Shown here one piece after another: positions 1-11,500 of a stretch of 64,000 bases of DNA. The position numbers and the translations under genes are program-made. The stretch comes from Eutrigla gurnardus (taxonomy: Eukaryota; Chordata; Actinopteri; Perciformes; Triglidae): positions 29,952,796-30,016,795 of the forward strand of contig OY741270.1 in NCBI GenBank assembly GCA_963514095.1, read 5' to 3'. The notes under the pieces are model-generated. The model did not search any database. It saw only the letters and a program-made list of their open reading frames with translations, and had not been told where the DNA came from. Each line of letters starts with the position of its first letter. Position 1 is the first letter of the stretch.

Positions 1-704
1 TGTTTTCAGTCTATCAACCTTCATCAAGACCACATTAAATGTCTGACGTCAAGAAATGTCACTAAATAGAAAGTTTAAAACTCTTACCATCTCATATTCA
101 TGATATTATTAATAGTAGTAATCTATAATAACCTTAGACTTTTACCAAGATGAAATGCTCTTATATACATATGTTGGGACAAGGCAGTGATATATATTTG
201 AGAAAGATTACTGTTTCTTGGCTATAATTGGCATTTCAATTTCCTCGTCAGCACTTTTGGGGAAAAAAGCAGATTGTAAAGTGAAGAAATGGCAGATTAT
301 TAAAGTCGGGAATATAAAAGAAGTGTGTCCTTATATATCTGCATTACATCTGAGAAAGAATAAAGGTTGAACACTTAGCTAATAAACAGCAACATGTTTG
401 TCGGCCCAACTAAAAAAAACCAAAGCATCTGCTGCCGAAGATTAAACTTTCCCCTTTAATCTGTAAAATCCACTCAGTGTTGATTTCCTGCGTGAAACTG
501 GAAATCTCTGCTGCCAATCACAAAGAGGGGGGGGGGGGGGTTGTTATTGTTGTTGTTGTTCGAGCCTCGATCTCAGAATGAAGACGTCCGAGTGGACGGA
601 GAGACGGACCAGAGACAGATGGTGGACAGACGTCCCACAGCGGGACCCTCTGGGTTTTATTGGCAACCACAAAACTTGGTACAAAAAGTGCTTTCTGGGT
701 GCTG

Positions 705-705
<1 letters not shown>

Positions 706-735
<30 letters not shown>
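706..735. repeat. Homopolymer G run, 30 bp
   Basis: Thirty consecutive G residues, followed by a short GACCA pentamer array (about 745-792). Comparable runs occur at 531-540, 1590-1608 (19 G) and 3743-3764 (22 G). Such runs can form G-quadruplexes and are also prone to length errors in sequencing. Confidence 0.9.
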
Positions 736-736
<1 letters not shown>

Positions 737-937
737 CAGCATGCACGGCCCGGACCAGACCAGACCAGACCAGACCAGACCAGACCAGACCAGTCCACTA
801 TGGATGTAAATTAAGATCAAACTCAGGATTTTCAGATTTTTTTTACACAGCTTTTAAATCGTCCTCTGAATTCATTTATTTTGAAAATAATAAATTAGCA
901 GGTTTATGAAAACCACTACTACTACATTTAAGTTATA

Positions 938-1382
938 TTATAGAGAGACTAAGCCCCGCCCCCTCCAGTGGACAACCACGGGACTTTATTTTGTAAAAAG
1001 TATGTACGGTAACCGATGGCAGAAGACAAATAATTTTTGGATCCAAAATGAATTGCACCATAAATAACACATATGACATTCGTCAATTTAAAAGATAAAT
1101 TTACACGTAAAAAAAAAAAAAAAAAGACGCAATAGGAAAGGTCGTCTTTCTAATAAATTTTTCTTTTTTCTTTTTAAGCTCATTATTCCACTTCCATGCT
1201 GATAAAAACTGGATCAAACACATCGGGTAAGAAAAATGTTACGATGGAACGTAGCTAAGTTAGCTCGCTAGCTAGCCGAGCTAACGGTTGTCTTGGTGAC
1301 GTACGCAATGTTGCCTGCATCAGTATTTCCAAAATAAAATTGGGGGCCCCTTTAAAAGGGGCGGGACTTAGCCTCTCCATAA
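938..1382. mobile_element. MITE-like element with about 25-bp terminal inverted repeats
   Basis: The left end (TTATAGAGAGACTAAGCCCC, continuing CGCCCCCTC) is the near-perfect reverse complement of the right end (GGGGCGGGACTTAGCCTCTC, continuing CATAA). About 24 of 29 positions agree. The 445-bp interior has no transposase ORF, so this is a non-autonomous element. A related terminus is seen at about 19714-19765. The superfamily cannot be fixed from the sequence alone; the TTA/TAA at the edges would suit PIF/Harbinger. Confidence 0.7.
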
Positions 1383-1450
1383 CACCTCAGGTGCCTTTGC
1401 TCTTAAGTTTTCAACTTCCTGTTGTGGACCTGAACCTGACTTGAAAATGG

Positions 1451-1562
1451 TCTGACTTGGACCCCCGGGGTCCTGGTCTCATGAACGTGGTCCGACTTGG
1501 ACCCCCGGGTTCCTGGTCTCATGAACGTGGTCTGACTTGGACCCCCGGGGTCCTGGTCTCAT
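1451..1562. repeat. 40-bp minisatellite, about 3 copies
   Basis: The unit begins TCTGACTTGGACCCCCGGGG and continues with TCCTGGTCTCATGAACGTGG. It starts at 1451, 1491 and 1531 with one or two substitutions between copies. It creates a spurious ORF at 1457. Confidence 0.9.
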
Positions 1563-2102
1563 TCCAATGCATGCAGTCCTACAGCATGCGGGGGGGGGGG
1601 GGGGGGGGATATGTTTTCATCATCTCAAAATGTTACAGGCACTTCATCTTCATCTTCATCATCACATCTGATTGTCTCAAACGGGAGCATGCAGACGTGT
1701 CAACACCAATCCTAATAAGAACATTAAACATTTACCATTTTAAAAAATATAGAGTAGATATTAGAGATTCTGTACAACAACTCAACATGCATCAAATATA
1801 TATATCGGGTTGGTGCAGTAAATATACTTCCTCGTGTCACTATTATACACACTCAGGAGTGCTGATATACAAAAAAAACCTGCTGTACGACAATTCGATA
1901 ACGGAATACTGAACTTTGAAACAAAAGTAAAATACCGTCTCTTTTCTCTATGAATGCATGTTTGTTAAATTTGCACAGTGTACAATGTATGTTTGTATTC
2001 TATGTTATAAAAATGGTTTGCTCAATATGTTTGTGGATTTCACACTTTTTTCCTGCTTGGATTTTGTTTTTGATGTGATTATAGGTCAAATGTGGTAATA
2101 CA

Positions 2103-2103
<1 letters not shown>

Positions 2104-2150
<47 letters not shown>
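2104..2150. repeat. (AT)n microsatellite
   Basis: Uninterrupted TA dinucleotides over about 46 bp. Confidence 0.95.
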
Positions 2151-2153
<3 letters not shown>

Positions 2154-4385
2154 TCCCATTATTCTGGTCTTGGAAGAGTGTTTACCTGAATTTTTTTTAA
2201 ATTAAACAATAATATCGATACAGCATTTGCAGCACTCCTATTCTTCACACGCGATGCTTCATTTCTACCTGAAGTCGTCTTCCTCGTCACACATCTGCAG
2301 CTTGTTGATTATTGTGATAGATAGTTGTGCATTTCTGGTCATATATAATCCATCTTTTTTGTTTTCAGTCTTGGAGCCGGAAACCTGAATTAATCAATAA
2401 ATCAGTGTTCTGGCTGACGTGGTCCGCCGTCTCTCTGTTATGAAAGGTTGATGTAAACAAGTTATGTTATTATTATTAGAATGATGATGATAATAGTTAT
2501 AAAAGCTTGGGTTTACTCTTGTTCCGATTGTTGTTTTTTTGTTTTTTCTGTGTTCAGCTTTCAGCTAACAAAGTGCTGCAGGAATGACTCAGCACTTTCC
2601 CTCCTCTTCTACCCTGACAACACAAAATAAAGCCTCGCGGTGTGGCTCGTTAGCTTCTTACTTCTGTCGATCGCATTTACGATTAAAAAAATCTATTTTG
2701 AAAGATTCATCTTAATCTTAAGTATCATAAATGTTTGTTTGGAGATATTAAGTCAAGTTAACATCAACTCTTTTCTGAAACCTTACCGAAGTGGTTTTGA
2801 TACCCGAACCCAACTTCCTGTGAAGAAGTTTATTTTGAAAGGATACATTTGGATAAGACAGTATTCCTGTCCCGAAGCCTGTAACCATGATATTTCCTCC
2901 AAACCGACACAGAGAAGTTTTACTTGCCCCAAAAAAACCTTCAGCCCAAATATCCCAAGGATTTGGTTCCATATTTGACAATTTAGCAAAAAATAAACTC
3001 ACATTGTTACACCAAAAAAAAATAAAAAAAATCCAAAAGTGAATCCTAAAGTTGAGTGGAAATCGGAAATGTCTGCACAAGACATCAAGAAAAAATCCCC
3101 CAAAAAACATGGTCTTTGAATATTGTGCTTCAATGACACCATTTTCACGTCTCCAGTCTGTCTTTCTGGTAAAAACTTCCAATAAATGAAAAAAAATGAA
3201 CCGTAATCATGTCCATTGTGTTGTAATGGAGGTTGAAGTTCTTCTTTTTTTTTTTTGGTTAAATTGTGGCGCAAAAACAAGGACGTGAAGGAACATTTGG
3301 GTGAACTGGCCCTTTAATTCAAATGAAGGTCTCCACAAACCCATAAAATCTCTTATATATGAGTAATTTTCTCGGCGTTTCCAAGCGAGCATCATTTGTA
3401 AAGAGCTTTGTTGTCGCCTGCCTGAAGAAAACAAACAAACCCAACCCTGAGGGGCTCCAGAGTCCGTCCACACAAACAAATAGACCCCCATGACTCACAC
3501 TGGGAGAGGATGAGCATCGGTAGGATCACACTGTACGACTGGAAACGACCAATTACTGCCGAGCGAGCGTTGGAAGAAAAACACACAAAAAAACAACTTC
3601 CTGTGTAAATGCACTAACAGCTGCAGTGAGACATTTAAAGCCTCTTTTCAGCTCAGCGGTGACGGCGGTTCAAATCTGCTTTTTTTGTTGTTGGCCCCAC
3701 GTGAAGGAGAGACGAGGCCAAAATAACATCATTCAGCATCGTGGGGGGGGGGGGGGGGGGGGGGTCTCCAGCTGCTGGAGCTTCCTGTCTGTAGTAGCGT
3801 TGCAGGCGTCGGGAGAATACCAATGAGACGCTTCTGTTCTGTTTCTGTACGTTTAAAGGAACATTTGACACCCGCCGCTGTTGGAGAATATTTATATTAG
3901 TTCATTGAGAGAATCTTTAAAGGAGCTCGAAAATTTGGGAAAACGTGACGTTAATGTGAGGAAGGTCACATGATGTTTTTCCAGTTCCTCATTGGATGCT
4001 CAACACGCTCAATTCGCCACTTTGCACTTGCAATTTGCTTTTTCACCGTTATCCTTAAATTACATTTTCGTCAAATTTAAATTTTTGACTTTCAGATTCA
4101 AACAAACTGATGGAAACTTCCAGTTTGTGTCTAAATCACACCTTCTAAAGTGAGTTAGATCAACTAGATTAAAACTCCAGACGAGTGAGACTTTTTAAAG
4201 TCCCTAAAACTCAGATTAATGAGGGTTTTTTGCCTTTAATCAATGAATTGACTTAATTGGAAGAATGATCGATGGATGATTGACTGGTTTTTTGAGGAGA
4301 AGAGCTGAGGAATTGATCGTAATGACTTGTTCCATTTGCATCTCCTTTGATTTGCTAAAAAGAACAGCGAGATTTAAATATCAAG

Positions 4386-4424
<39 letters not shown>
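4386..4424. repeat. (CA)n microsatellite
   Basis: Uninterrupted CA dinucleotides, about 19 units, downstream of the syt16 3' end. Confidence 0.95.
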
Positions 4425-4427
<3 letters not shown>

Positions 4428-4589
4428 CTCTAGTTGGTGTGTACTTTCTAACACAGCATTTCACTAGAAAAAACTAAACTGCAGCTGTTTCTCCTCTCAT
4501 TAACGGAGCTGCTTTCCCCCCAAAATATAAACCAAACAAATAAAGAGCGATTAATGGGATATATAATCTCAGCTCCTCGTGGAGGCCGA

Positions 4590-4776
4590 CGGATCTCCTG
4601 CCGAGATGTTTTATTGAGAAAGACGTGAATGTTTTAGGAGGATTTAGAGAAGCTCTCTTTGTGACTTTTAAACACCGGCCTCCAACAGCAGATGTGTGTG
4701 CTGAGAAAACCTAAATCCTCGACTCCATCTCGCCTTTTTCCCTTTTCAAACAGAAACATCCTGACTCTCTTTGGCG
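4590..4776 (-). other. syt16: syt16 3' UTR (proposed)
   Basis: The sequence following the syt16 stop codon on the minus strand. The first AATAAA hexamer on that strand lies at 4610-4615, giving a short 3' UTR of about 180 nt. A longer UTR using more distal signals cannot be excluded. Confidence 0.45.
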
Positions 4777-7700
4777 TTACGCCTCCAGCAGGACGTGCCA
4801 GCGGCAGACCTGCTGTCCTCGAGCCTCCTTCATGTCCTCCCAGTGGAGCTGCTCCTCCTCGCCGCTGCTGTTCTGGCCCAGGGCGATCCAGCCCACCATC
4901 TCCTTGCGCTTCATGCTGCGGCGGTTGTAGACGGAGACCAGCAGCGTGACGTCCGACAGCTGGAACAGCGCCACCTGGAAGACGAAGGTCTCCTTGTAGA
5001 CCGGGTTGGGCTGGCCGCGCCGCACCGACGTCTTGCAGCGGGAGATCTCCTGACCCACGGAGTTCAGCAGGGTCAGGCGCCCATAGGTGTCTGGACCAGA
5101 GGGGGGGGAGGCACATTAGTCCAGAGACCAGACCAGACCATGTGGAGGAACCAGAGACTGTCTGTGGTCCCCCAGAGGTCTAGATAGTAGCTCACATTAG
5201 TCCAGAGACCAGACCAGACTATGTGGAGGAACCAGAGACTGTCTGTGGTCCCCCAGAGGTCTAGATAGTAGCTCACATTAGTCCAGACCAGACCAGACTA
5301 TGTGGAGGAACCAGAGACTGTCTGTGGTCCCCCAGAGGTCTAGATAGTAGCTCACATTAGTCCAGAGACCAGACCAGACTATGTGGAGGAACCAGAGACT
5401 GTCTGTGGTCCCCCAGAGGTCTAGATAGTAGCTCACATTAGTCCAGAGACCAGACCAGACTATGTTGAGGAACCAGAGACTGTCTGTGGTCCCCCAGAGG
5501 TCTAGATAGTAGCTCACATTAGACCAGACCGGACTATGTGGAGGAACCAGAGACTGTCTGTGGTCCCCCAGAGGTCTAGATAGTAGCTCACATTAGACCA
5601 GACCGGACTATGTGGAGGAACCAGAGACTGTCTGTGGTCCCCCAGAGGTCTAGATAGTAGCCCACATGAGTCCAGAGACCAGACCAGACCATGTGGAGGA
5701 ACCAGAGACTGTCTGTGGTCCCCCAGAGGTCTAGATAGTAGCTCACATTAGACCAGACCGGACTATGTGGAGGAACCAGAGACTGTCTGTGGTCCCCCAG
5801 AGGTCTAGATAGTAGCCCACATGAGTCCAGAGACCAGACCAGACTATGTGGAGGAACCAGAGACTGTCTGTGGTCCAAACAACAAGGTCTCTGCTGTATT
5901 TATGTCTAGATGACCTTATATGGAGTGCTGATGGAGCAGCTACAATGTTAGCGTAGCCTAGCACCATCAACCAGACTCCATTCAGAAAACCAGCGTTTTA
6001 ACAGTAGTTATCTTGTGGTCTTGCAGACAGACCTAACAAAGCATGACTCAGCACTTTTTACTGATCACCATCATGATGGAGTTATTTCAGCATCCTTTTC
6101 ATCTGGTTATTGATATTAAATCCCAGCTAACCTGGTGGTCTGTTGACGGCCAGGTTCCTGAAGTGGCTGCCCTTGATGAGCTCCACCGACATGCGTCCCG
6201 TGGTGGCGTTGTAGGTGAGGCCCACCAGCAGCTCGGGGACGCCGCCGTGGGTCAGCGACTGAGTGGACGAGGCGCTGTCGCTCTGAGACACGGCCGACAG
6301 GCTCATCTGGGAGTCCAAACTCTGACAGGAACACAATAACGTCACATTTCATTTCCACTTCATCAACAATAACAATAGCATATTATTAAGTGTATGTGTA
6401 GTTTAAATAAATAGGTGTGTAAGCTTTATGATGTGTGATGATGGAGTGAGTGAGGTAGAGGAGAGAGAGACCTTCTTTGTTTATAAATTAAGAGTATGTT
6501 TGTTAGGATATTTGTAATTCTGGGGCTTTTTAATGAGAGTTTACTTGGAACTGTTTCCTTTGTTTTTTAATGATTTATTCACACATAGAGTAATAATTGT
6601 TCCTGCTGTTTCATTGCAAAACGATGCTGAAAAAAGCTGCCATGAAGTCATATTAATTCCCTAAAAGAAGCCCATAAAATCCTGGAGAATCCTAGGAAAC
6701 ATTAAAGGTATGTAGAGAAGAAGAAGAAGGAGGAGGAGCAGGAGGAGGAGGAGGAAGAAGAAGAGGAAGAAGAAGTTGAAGACGAAGAAGACGAAGATGA
6801 CGGCGACGATGACGACGAAGACAAAGAAGAAGACGAAGACGAAAAAGAAGAAGAAACCGTCTTTTCCAAAAAAACAAACCCAACCGACCTTGAGGTTGCT
6901 GCGAGGCTCCAGGACCAGCGTGGTCTCCACGGCGCCCCCGTCCGGGTCCAACCCGCCTAAACGCAGCACCTTCTCGCCCATCATGCGGCGGCGGGAAATC
7001 CGCGAGGCTCCGAGCGCGTACAGCCGGAAGCGGACGGCCGACATGTGCAGCTCGGACGCCTCCAGGCGCGAGAAGCTGCTGGTGTCGTCGAAGCGCGGCA
7101 GCGAGCCCTTCTGCACCGTCGTCTTGTGGCGCTGCTTCTTGGCGGGCAGCAGCACCGTGTGCACCTGCCACGAGTCCATGCCGCTGCGGGCCTTGTCGGG
7201 GATGTCGCGGGCCTCCACCACCGTCACCAGCAGCTTCTCCGTGTCGGGGCAGTACTGCAGGGACACCAGCAGGTCTCCACATTTAGAGATGGGGGGTCGC
7301 GGGGTCATGGGCTGAGAGGAGACGTCGTCCTGGGGAGGCTGCTCCTGCTGAGAAGAACATAACAGACAAAGTCGCTTTTTCAGTGTGAAATTAACAGATT
7401 TCTGATTCAAAAAATACACTTTTTATTGAATATGAAGCCTTAAAACCACCGAATGATTCCCTGAAAGCTTTTCTTTTTCTTTTTCTTTCAATGTTCAGAC
7501 ACACAAACTGAGCAGATATCCTGTACTAAAGGAGACACCACCTCCTCCTCCTCCTCCTCCTCCTCCTATGCAGCCGATCTCAGCCTCCCGTACAGCCGGC
7601 AAACACAACATCGATTGTGTGGAGTGTTGACAGAGCAGCGCTGAGTGTCGCCGTCGACATGGCGACGGCAGAGAGTTAAGATAATCACGGAGCGGCGGCC

Positions 7701-8303
7701 CGGGTCTATTGAAGGCGAGAGGTCAGGAGGTCAACACGCAGAGAAGGACGTTAACTACTTCTTCCTCTACAGGGACAAACACTATTCTAGGTTTTTACAC
7801 ATTACTGTGTAGAATCCTTTATTTCTACAGTGGATTTCAAGTAATAATCTCAAACTGCGACCCTGAATGCACCACGCAGAGGAGCTGTGTGTGAGAACGC
7901 AAACATCCGACTGACATTGAACACATTTTAATTCAAAGAATATCTCCAGTTCGATACTTAGGTAGTAGATTCAGGGTTCCTCAGTCAAATTCAAGCATTT
8001 CAAGGTGCATTTCCATGCTTTTCCAGCACCTTCCAGCTGTGGTAAACACATTAAATGAGATGTGTCTAAATCCAAGCACTTGAAAACACAACACTAAAAT
8101 AGTTTTTTCAAGGATTTCCAGCACCCGTACCAACGCTGTAGATATGATGTAGAAGGGCAGGGCTGTTATATAACTATAAATAAAGCTACAACACGGCTCT
8201 CCCCGGTTTTCCTGCAGCTCCACTGATCCAAAACTCATTCGTTATTTATGAAGCCTTTCTATTCGTGTGTGTGTGTGTGTGTCTGTGTGTGTGTGTGTGT
8301 GTA

Positions 8304-8358
<55 letters not shown>

Positions 8359-8361
8359 GTA

Positions 8362-8393
<32 letters not shown>

Positions 8394-8519
8394 GGAGGTG
8401 TTTGCTGCACAGATTGCTCCCAATTTCATAGTGTGATTCGGCGACTGAGAGGTTGTCAGATTCTGCATTCCCACTCTCCTCCACGTACAAACACACAGAA
8501 ACACGTCAAGCACGTATTT

Positions 8520-8597
<78 letters not shown>

Positions 8598-11500
8598 ATT
8601 ATTCATGAGCTTCTGTTTGTTAGCACACGCAGCCCGGAGAGCGAAGGAAATATCAACTATTTATACGAAACCTCGAAGCCTCGGCGGCGAGCCGTGTTGG
8701 TTTGTTTCTTCCACGGTGAACCTGAGAGGATAACACGGCAGAGTGATAATCCTCTCACAGCGCCGCGACAGCGATGATGACGACGCTGCTGCCAAGCATG
8801 ATGGGTAAACAGCACGGCCCTCGCTCAGATCACTGACCCCGTTAAGTAATTCCTGCCCAGCTTATTTATTTATTTATTTCCTTTCTTGTGTCTTGCGTGT
8901 TGCAGGGTTCCTAAACCTTTTCCAAAAGTCCAGTTCAAGCACTCTTCAAGGTGCATTTCCATGCTTTTCCAGCACCTTCCAGCACCATGGTGATGTGTGT
9001 TGGGGGTTACGTGTTTTCCGACCTCTACACTAAACACCAGCTGTTTAATAATATGTGATTTAATTGGACCATTCTAAATGAACTCAGGCTGCAGTACCTC
9101 AGGGCTCCAGGTGGAGGAGCTGTCCGTGGCGTCATTTTTGTTGCTCGTCTTCTCCTTGGCGTCCTCGCTGCCGTCGGCGGCCGGCCGGTTCATGCTCGGC
9201 GCCGGACTCTCAACCTCCGCGGCGGCGGCGTTTAGCGGGTCCTGGAAACCCTGCTGCCGGGTCTGAGCCTCCGTCTCTGCAGGAGGAAGGCAACAGAGCA
9301 TTAGGCTCCTCTGGAGGTCGGGTTCAGACCTGTTGGGGGGTGATGGTGAAAATAAACACTTAAAATCACATTTAATGCTTTTTAAGACGAGGGGTCTTCA
9401 ACGTTTTCAGACCAAGGACCCCCAAGGCCTAGAGAGACCCAATGGCGGGACCCCCTATTACATATCATATAATGTTCCTTATTAAACCAATAATATGCAG
9501 CCTATGGTTCCATGTATAACATATCATTTTTAAAAAATCAACATAAGATTAAACAAACAGGAAGTTGCTTAATATATGTTGTATTCATGTTCAAAGGTGT
9601 ATTTCTGGGCATATTTTATAATTTTGGAAGAAAAAGTTTGGGATGAAATCATAATTTCGGGGACTGCCCTGCAGAACTCTGTCATGAGTCAGGCTGAAAA
9701 CATAATCCAGATTATGGGAGGTTTTTTTGATGGATGTTGGGATTATTGTTAATGTAATTTTTTACAAAAGGGACATTTTAGGAAACCACATGACTTAAAC
9801 TTTTGGCTGTCTATGTTTAATTCAGTTAAATGGCACGATGCTGAAATGACATCAATGAGAAGAATTTTCAGGATTATTAATCTCATTCATTCACAAACAC
9901 GTCAATTGAGTTAAAAGTGAAATAAAAATATATAAAAAAGCCTGTTTTTTTCTTTGTATTTGTGTCCTAATTAATGCCGCCGTCGGCACACTTGCACCCC
10001 GCCACAGCCATCCAATCACACTGAGCCTCCCTGAGCTCTTTACAGCCTCTAATCTGCAGTAAAACCTTATTTGGGCCTTTTGGCTCTTTGACACCGGGCC
10101 GGATTTGCTGATCTCGGCTGTTTTTTGTGCGTTTTTTTTCCTGTTTTGGGGAGTTTCAGGTCTCCGGCTCGACGGAGGTGAACTAGGTGATCTGATAATG
10201 TGTGTTGAGGACGATTTTGGCGCCCCACCTTCGCAGTCCGACGGCTCGGTGCTGCCCTCCTCCTCCGACAGTCGGTTGAATTTGTGGCGCCGGCTCACCG
10301 ACAGCTGCTGCTCGCCGCCACTTCCTGCTCCCGCCGAGGCTCGGAAACTCTGCGAGCGCGACACCGAGATCTCGAACTGCTTCTGGATCTCCTCTTCGCT
10401 GTCGGAGGAGCTGCTGTCGGAGGAGTTTTCACCGCTGCCGAAGCTGTTCACTGCAGGGAGGAGAACACACAGGGTGAGGAGGAGGAGGAACTGGGAGAGG
10501 AGGAGGAGAGGAGGAGACAAAGGAGGAGAGGAAGGAGGAAAGAAAGTGGAGAGGAAAGAAGGAGACAAAGAGGAGAGGAGAGGAAAGGAGAGGACCAAAG
10601 AGGAGAGGAAAGGAGGAGACAAAGAGGAGAGAAAGGAGAGGAAACGAAGAGGAGAGGAAAGTAGGAGACAAAGAGGAGAGGAAAGGAAAGGAGAGGACCA
10701 AAGAGGAGAGGAAAGGAGAGGAAGGGAGCAAAAAAGAGGTGAAGGAAAGGAGGAGACAAAGGAGGAGAGGAAAGGAGGAGACAAAGAGGAGAGGAAAGGA
10801 GGAGACAAAGAGGAGAGAAAGGAGAGGAAACGAAGAGGAGACAGAGGAGAGGAGAAGAGAAGGAACAGTGGAGAGGAGATCCAGATGGAAAGAAAGCAGA
10901 AAAACACTTGAGTGAGTTTAGTGAAACGATGCGGTTAGTTAGTTAGTTATTTAGTTAGTTAGTTATTTATGTAGTTAGTAGACTAGTTAGTTAGTTAGTT
11001 AGTAGATTAATTAGTAAATTGGTTAGTTAGTTAGTCGATTAGTTTGTTATTTAGTTATTTTTTATTTAGTAGACTAGTTAGTTAGTTAGTTAGTTAGTCA
11101 CCATCACCAGAGTTTTCACTAAACAAACTGAACTAAACACATCAGCGTTTGTTTGAACCAAACCGGTGCAGTCTGTGTTAATCCTCCCTAACGAACCGCA
11201 CCGCCGTGAAAAACAAGTCAAACTCAACGCAGGTTTGAAAACAACTAGAATCTAAACCAACCAACACACAGAGATTGTGTTATTGTGTTATTTTCTTCCA
11301 GTAGAATAACCCACGCATCCTCTCTCTCTCTCTCTTTAATGACCAGATATTGTATAGCAACAGCTGAATGAGTGACGTGGCAGCCCCCCCCCCCCCATTT
11401 CCTCCTCCACCTGAGCGGTCACCATGGTTACCTGCAGAGGAAGGAAGCCGCTGATTGCTCTGATAACTTGCGTACTCTCAAGCTTTTCACAAGCGGAAAC

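Larger units (their letters stand above)
1..4590. other. Gene-free flank downstream of syt16
   Basis: No exon with homology or coherent splice signals was found here. The ORFs present are short and lie across G runs, tandem repeats or A+T-rich sequence. The recognisable contents are a MITE (938-1382), a 40-bp minisatellite, three long G homopolymers, an AT dinucleotide run (2104-2150) and a CA microsatellite (4386-4424), listed separately. The remainder (about 1610-2100 and 2150-3740) looks like ordinary A+T-rich intergenic DNA. Confidence 0.6.

Noticed and set aside
2748..3182. 144-aa minus-strand ORF
   Set aside because: Phe/Trp-rich translation of A+T-rich DNA without homology or splice context.
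5073..5970. Repetitive minus-strand ORFs of the form SYYLDLWGTTDSLWFLHIVW repeated
   Set aside because: They come from the 81-bp intronic minisatellite, whose length is a multiple of three. No splice signals or family match; they lie between two syt16 exons.
6776..7362. Plus-strand ORFs opposite syt16 exon 5
   Set aside because: Antisense shadows of the C2A exon; only the minus strand has conserved synaptotagmin sequence and splice sites.
8242..8777. ORFs of alternating Cys-Val or Thr-His
   Set aside because: Translations of GT/CA microsatellites; the same applies at 54603-54912, 16500-16914 and 13556-14114.
10105..10911. Long Lys/Glu/Arg-rich plus-strand ORF and its Ser/Pro/Leu-rich minus-strand counterpart
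   Set aside because: Low-complexity translation of the purine tract. Only 10229-10450 on the minus strand is coding (syt16 exon 3).
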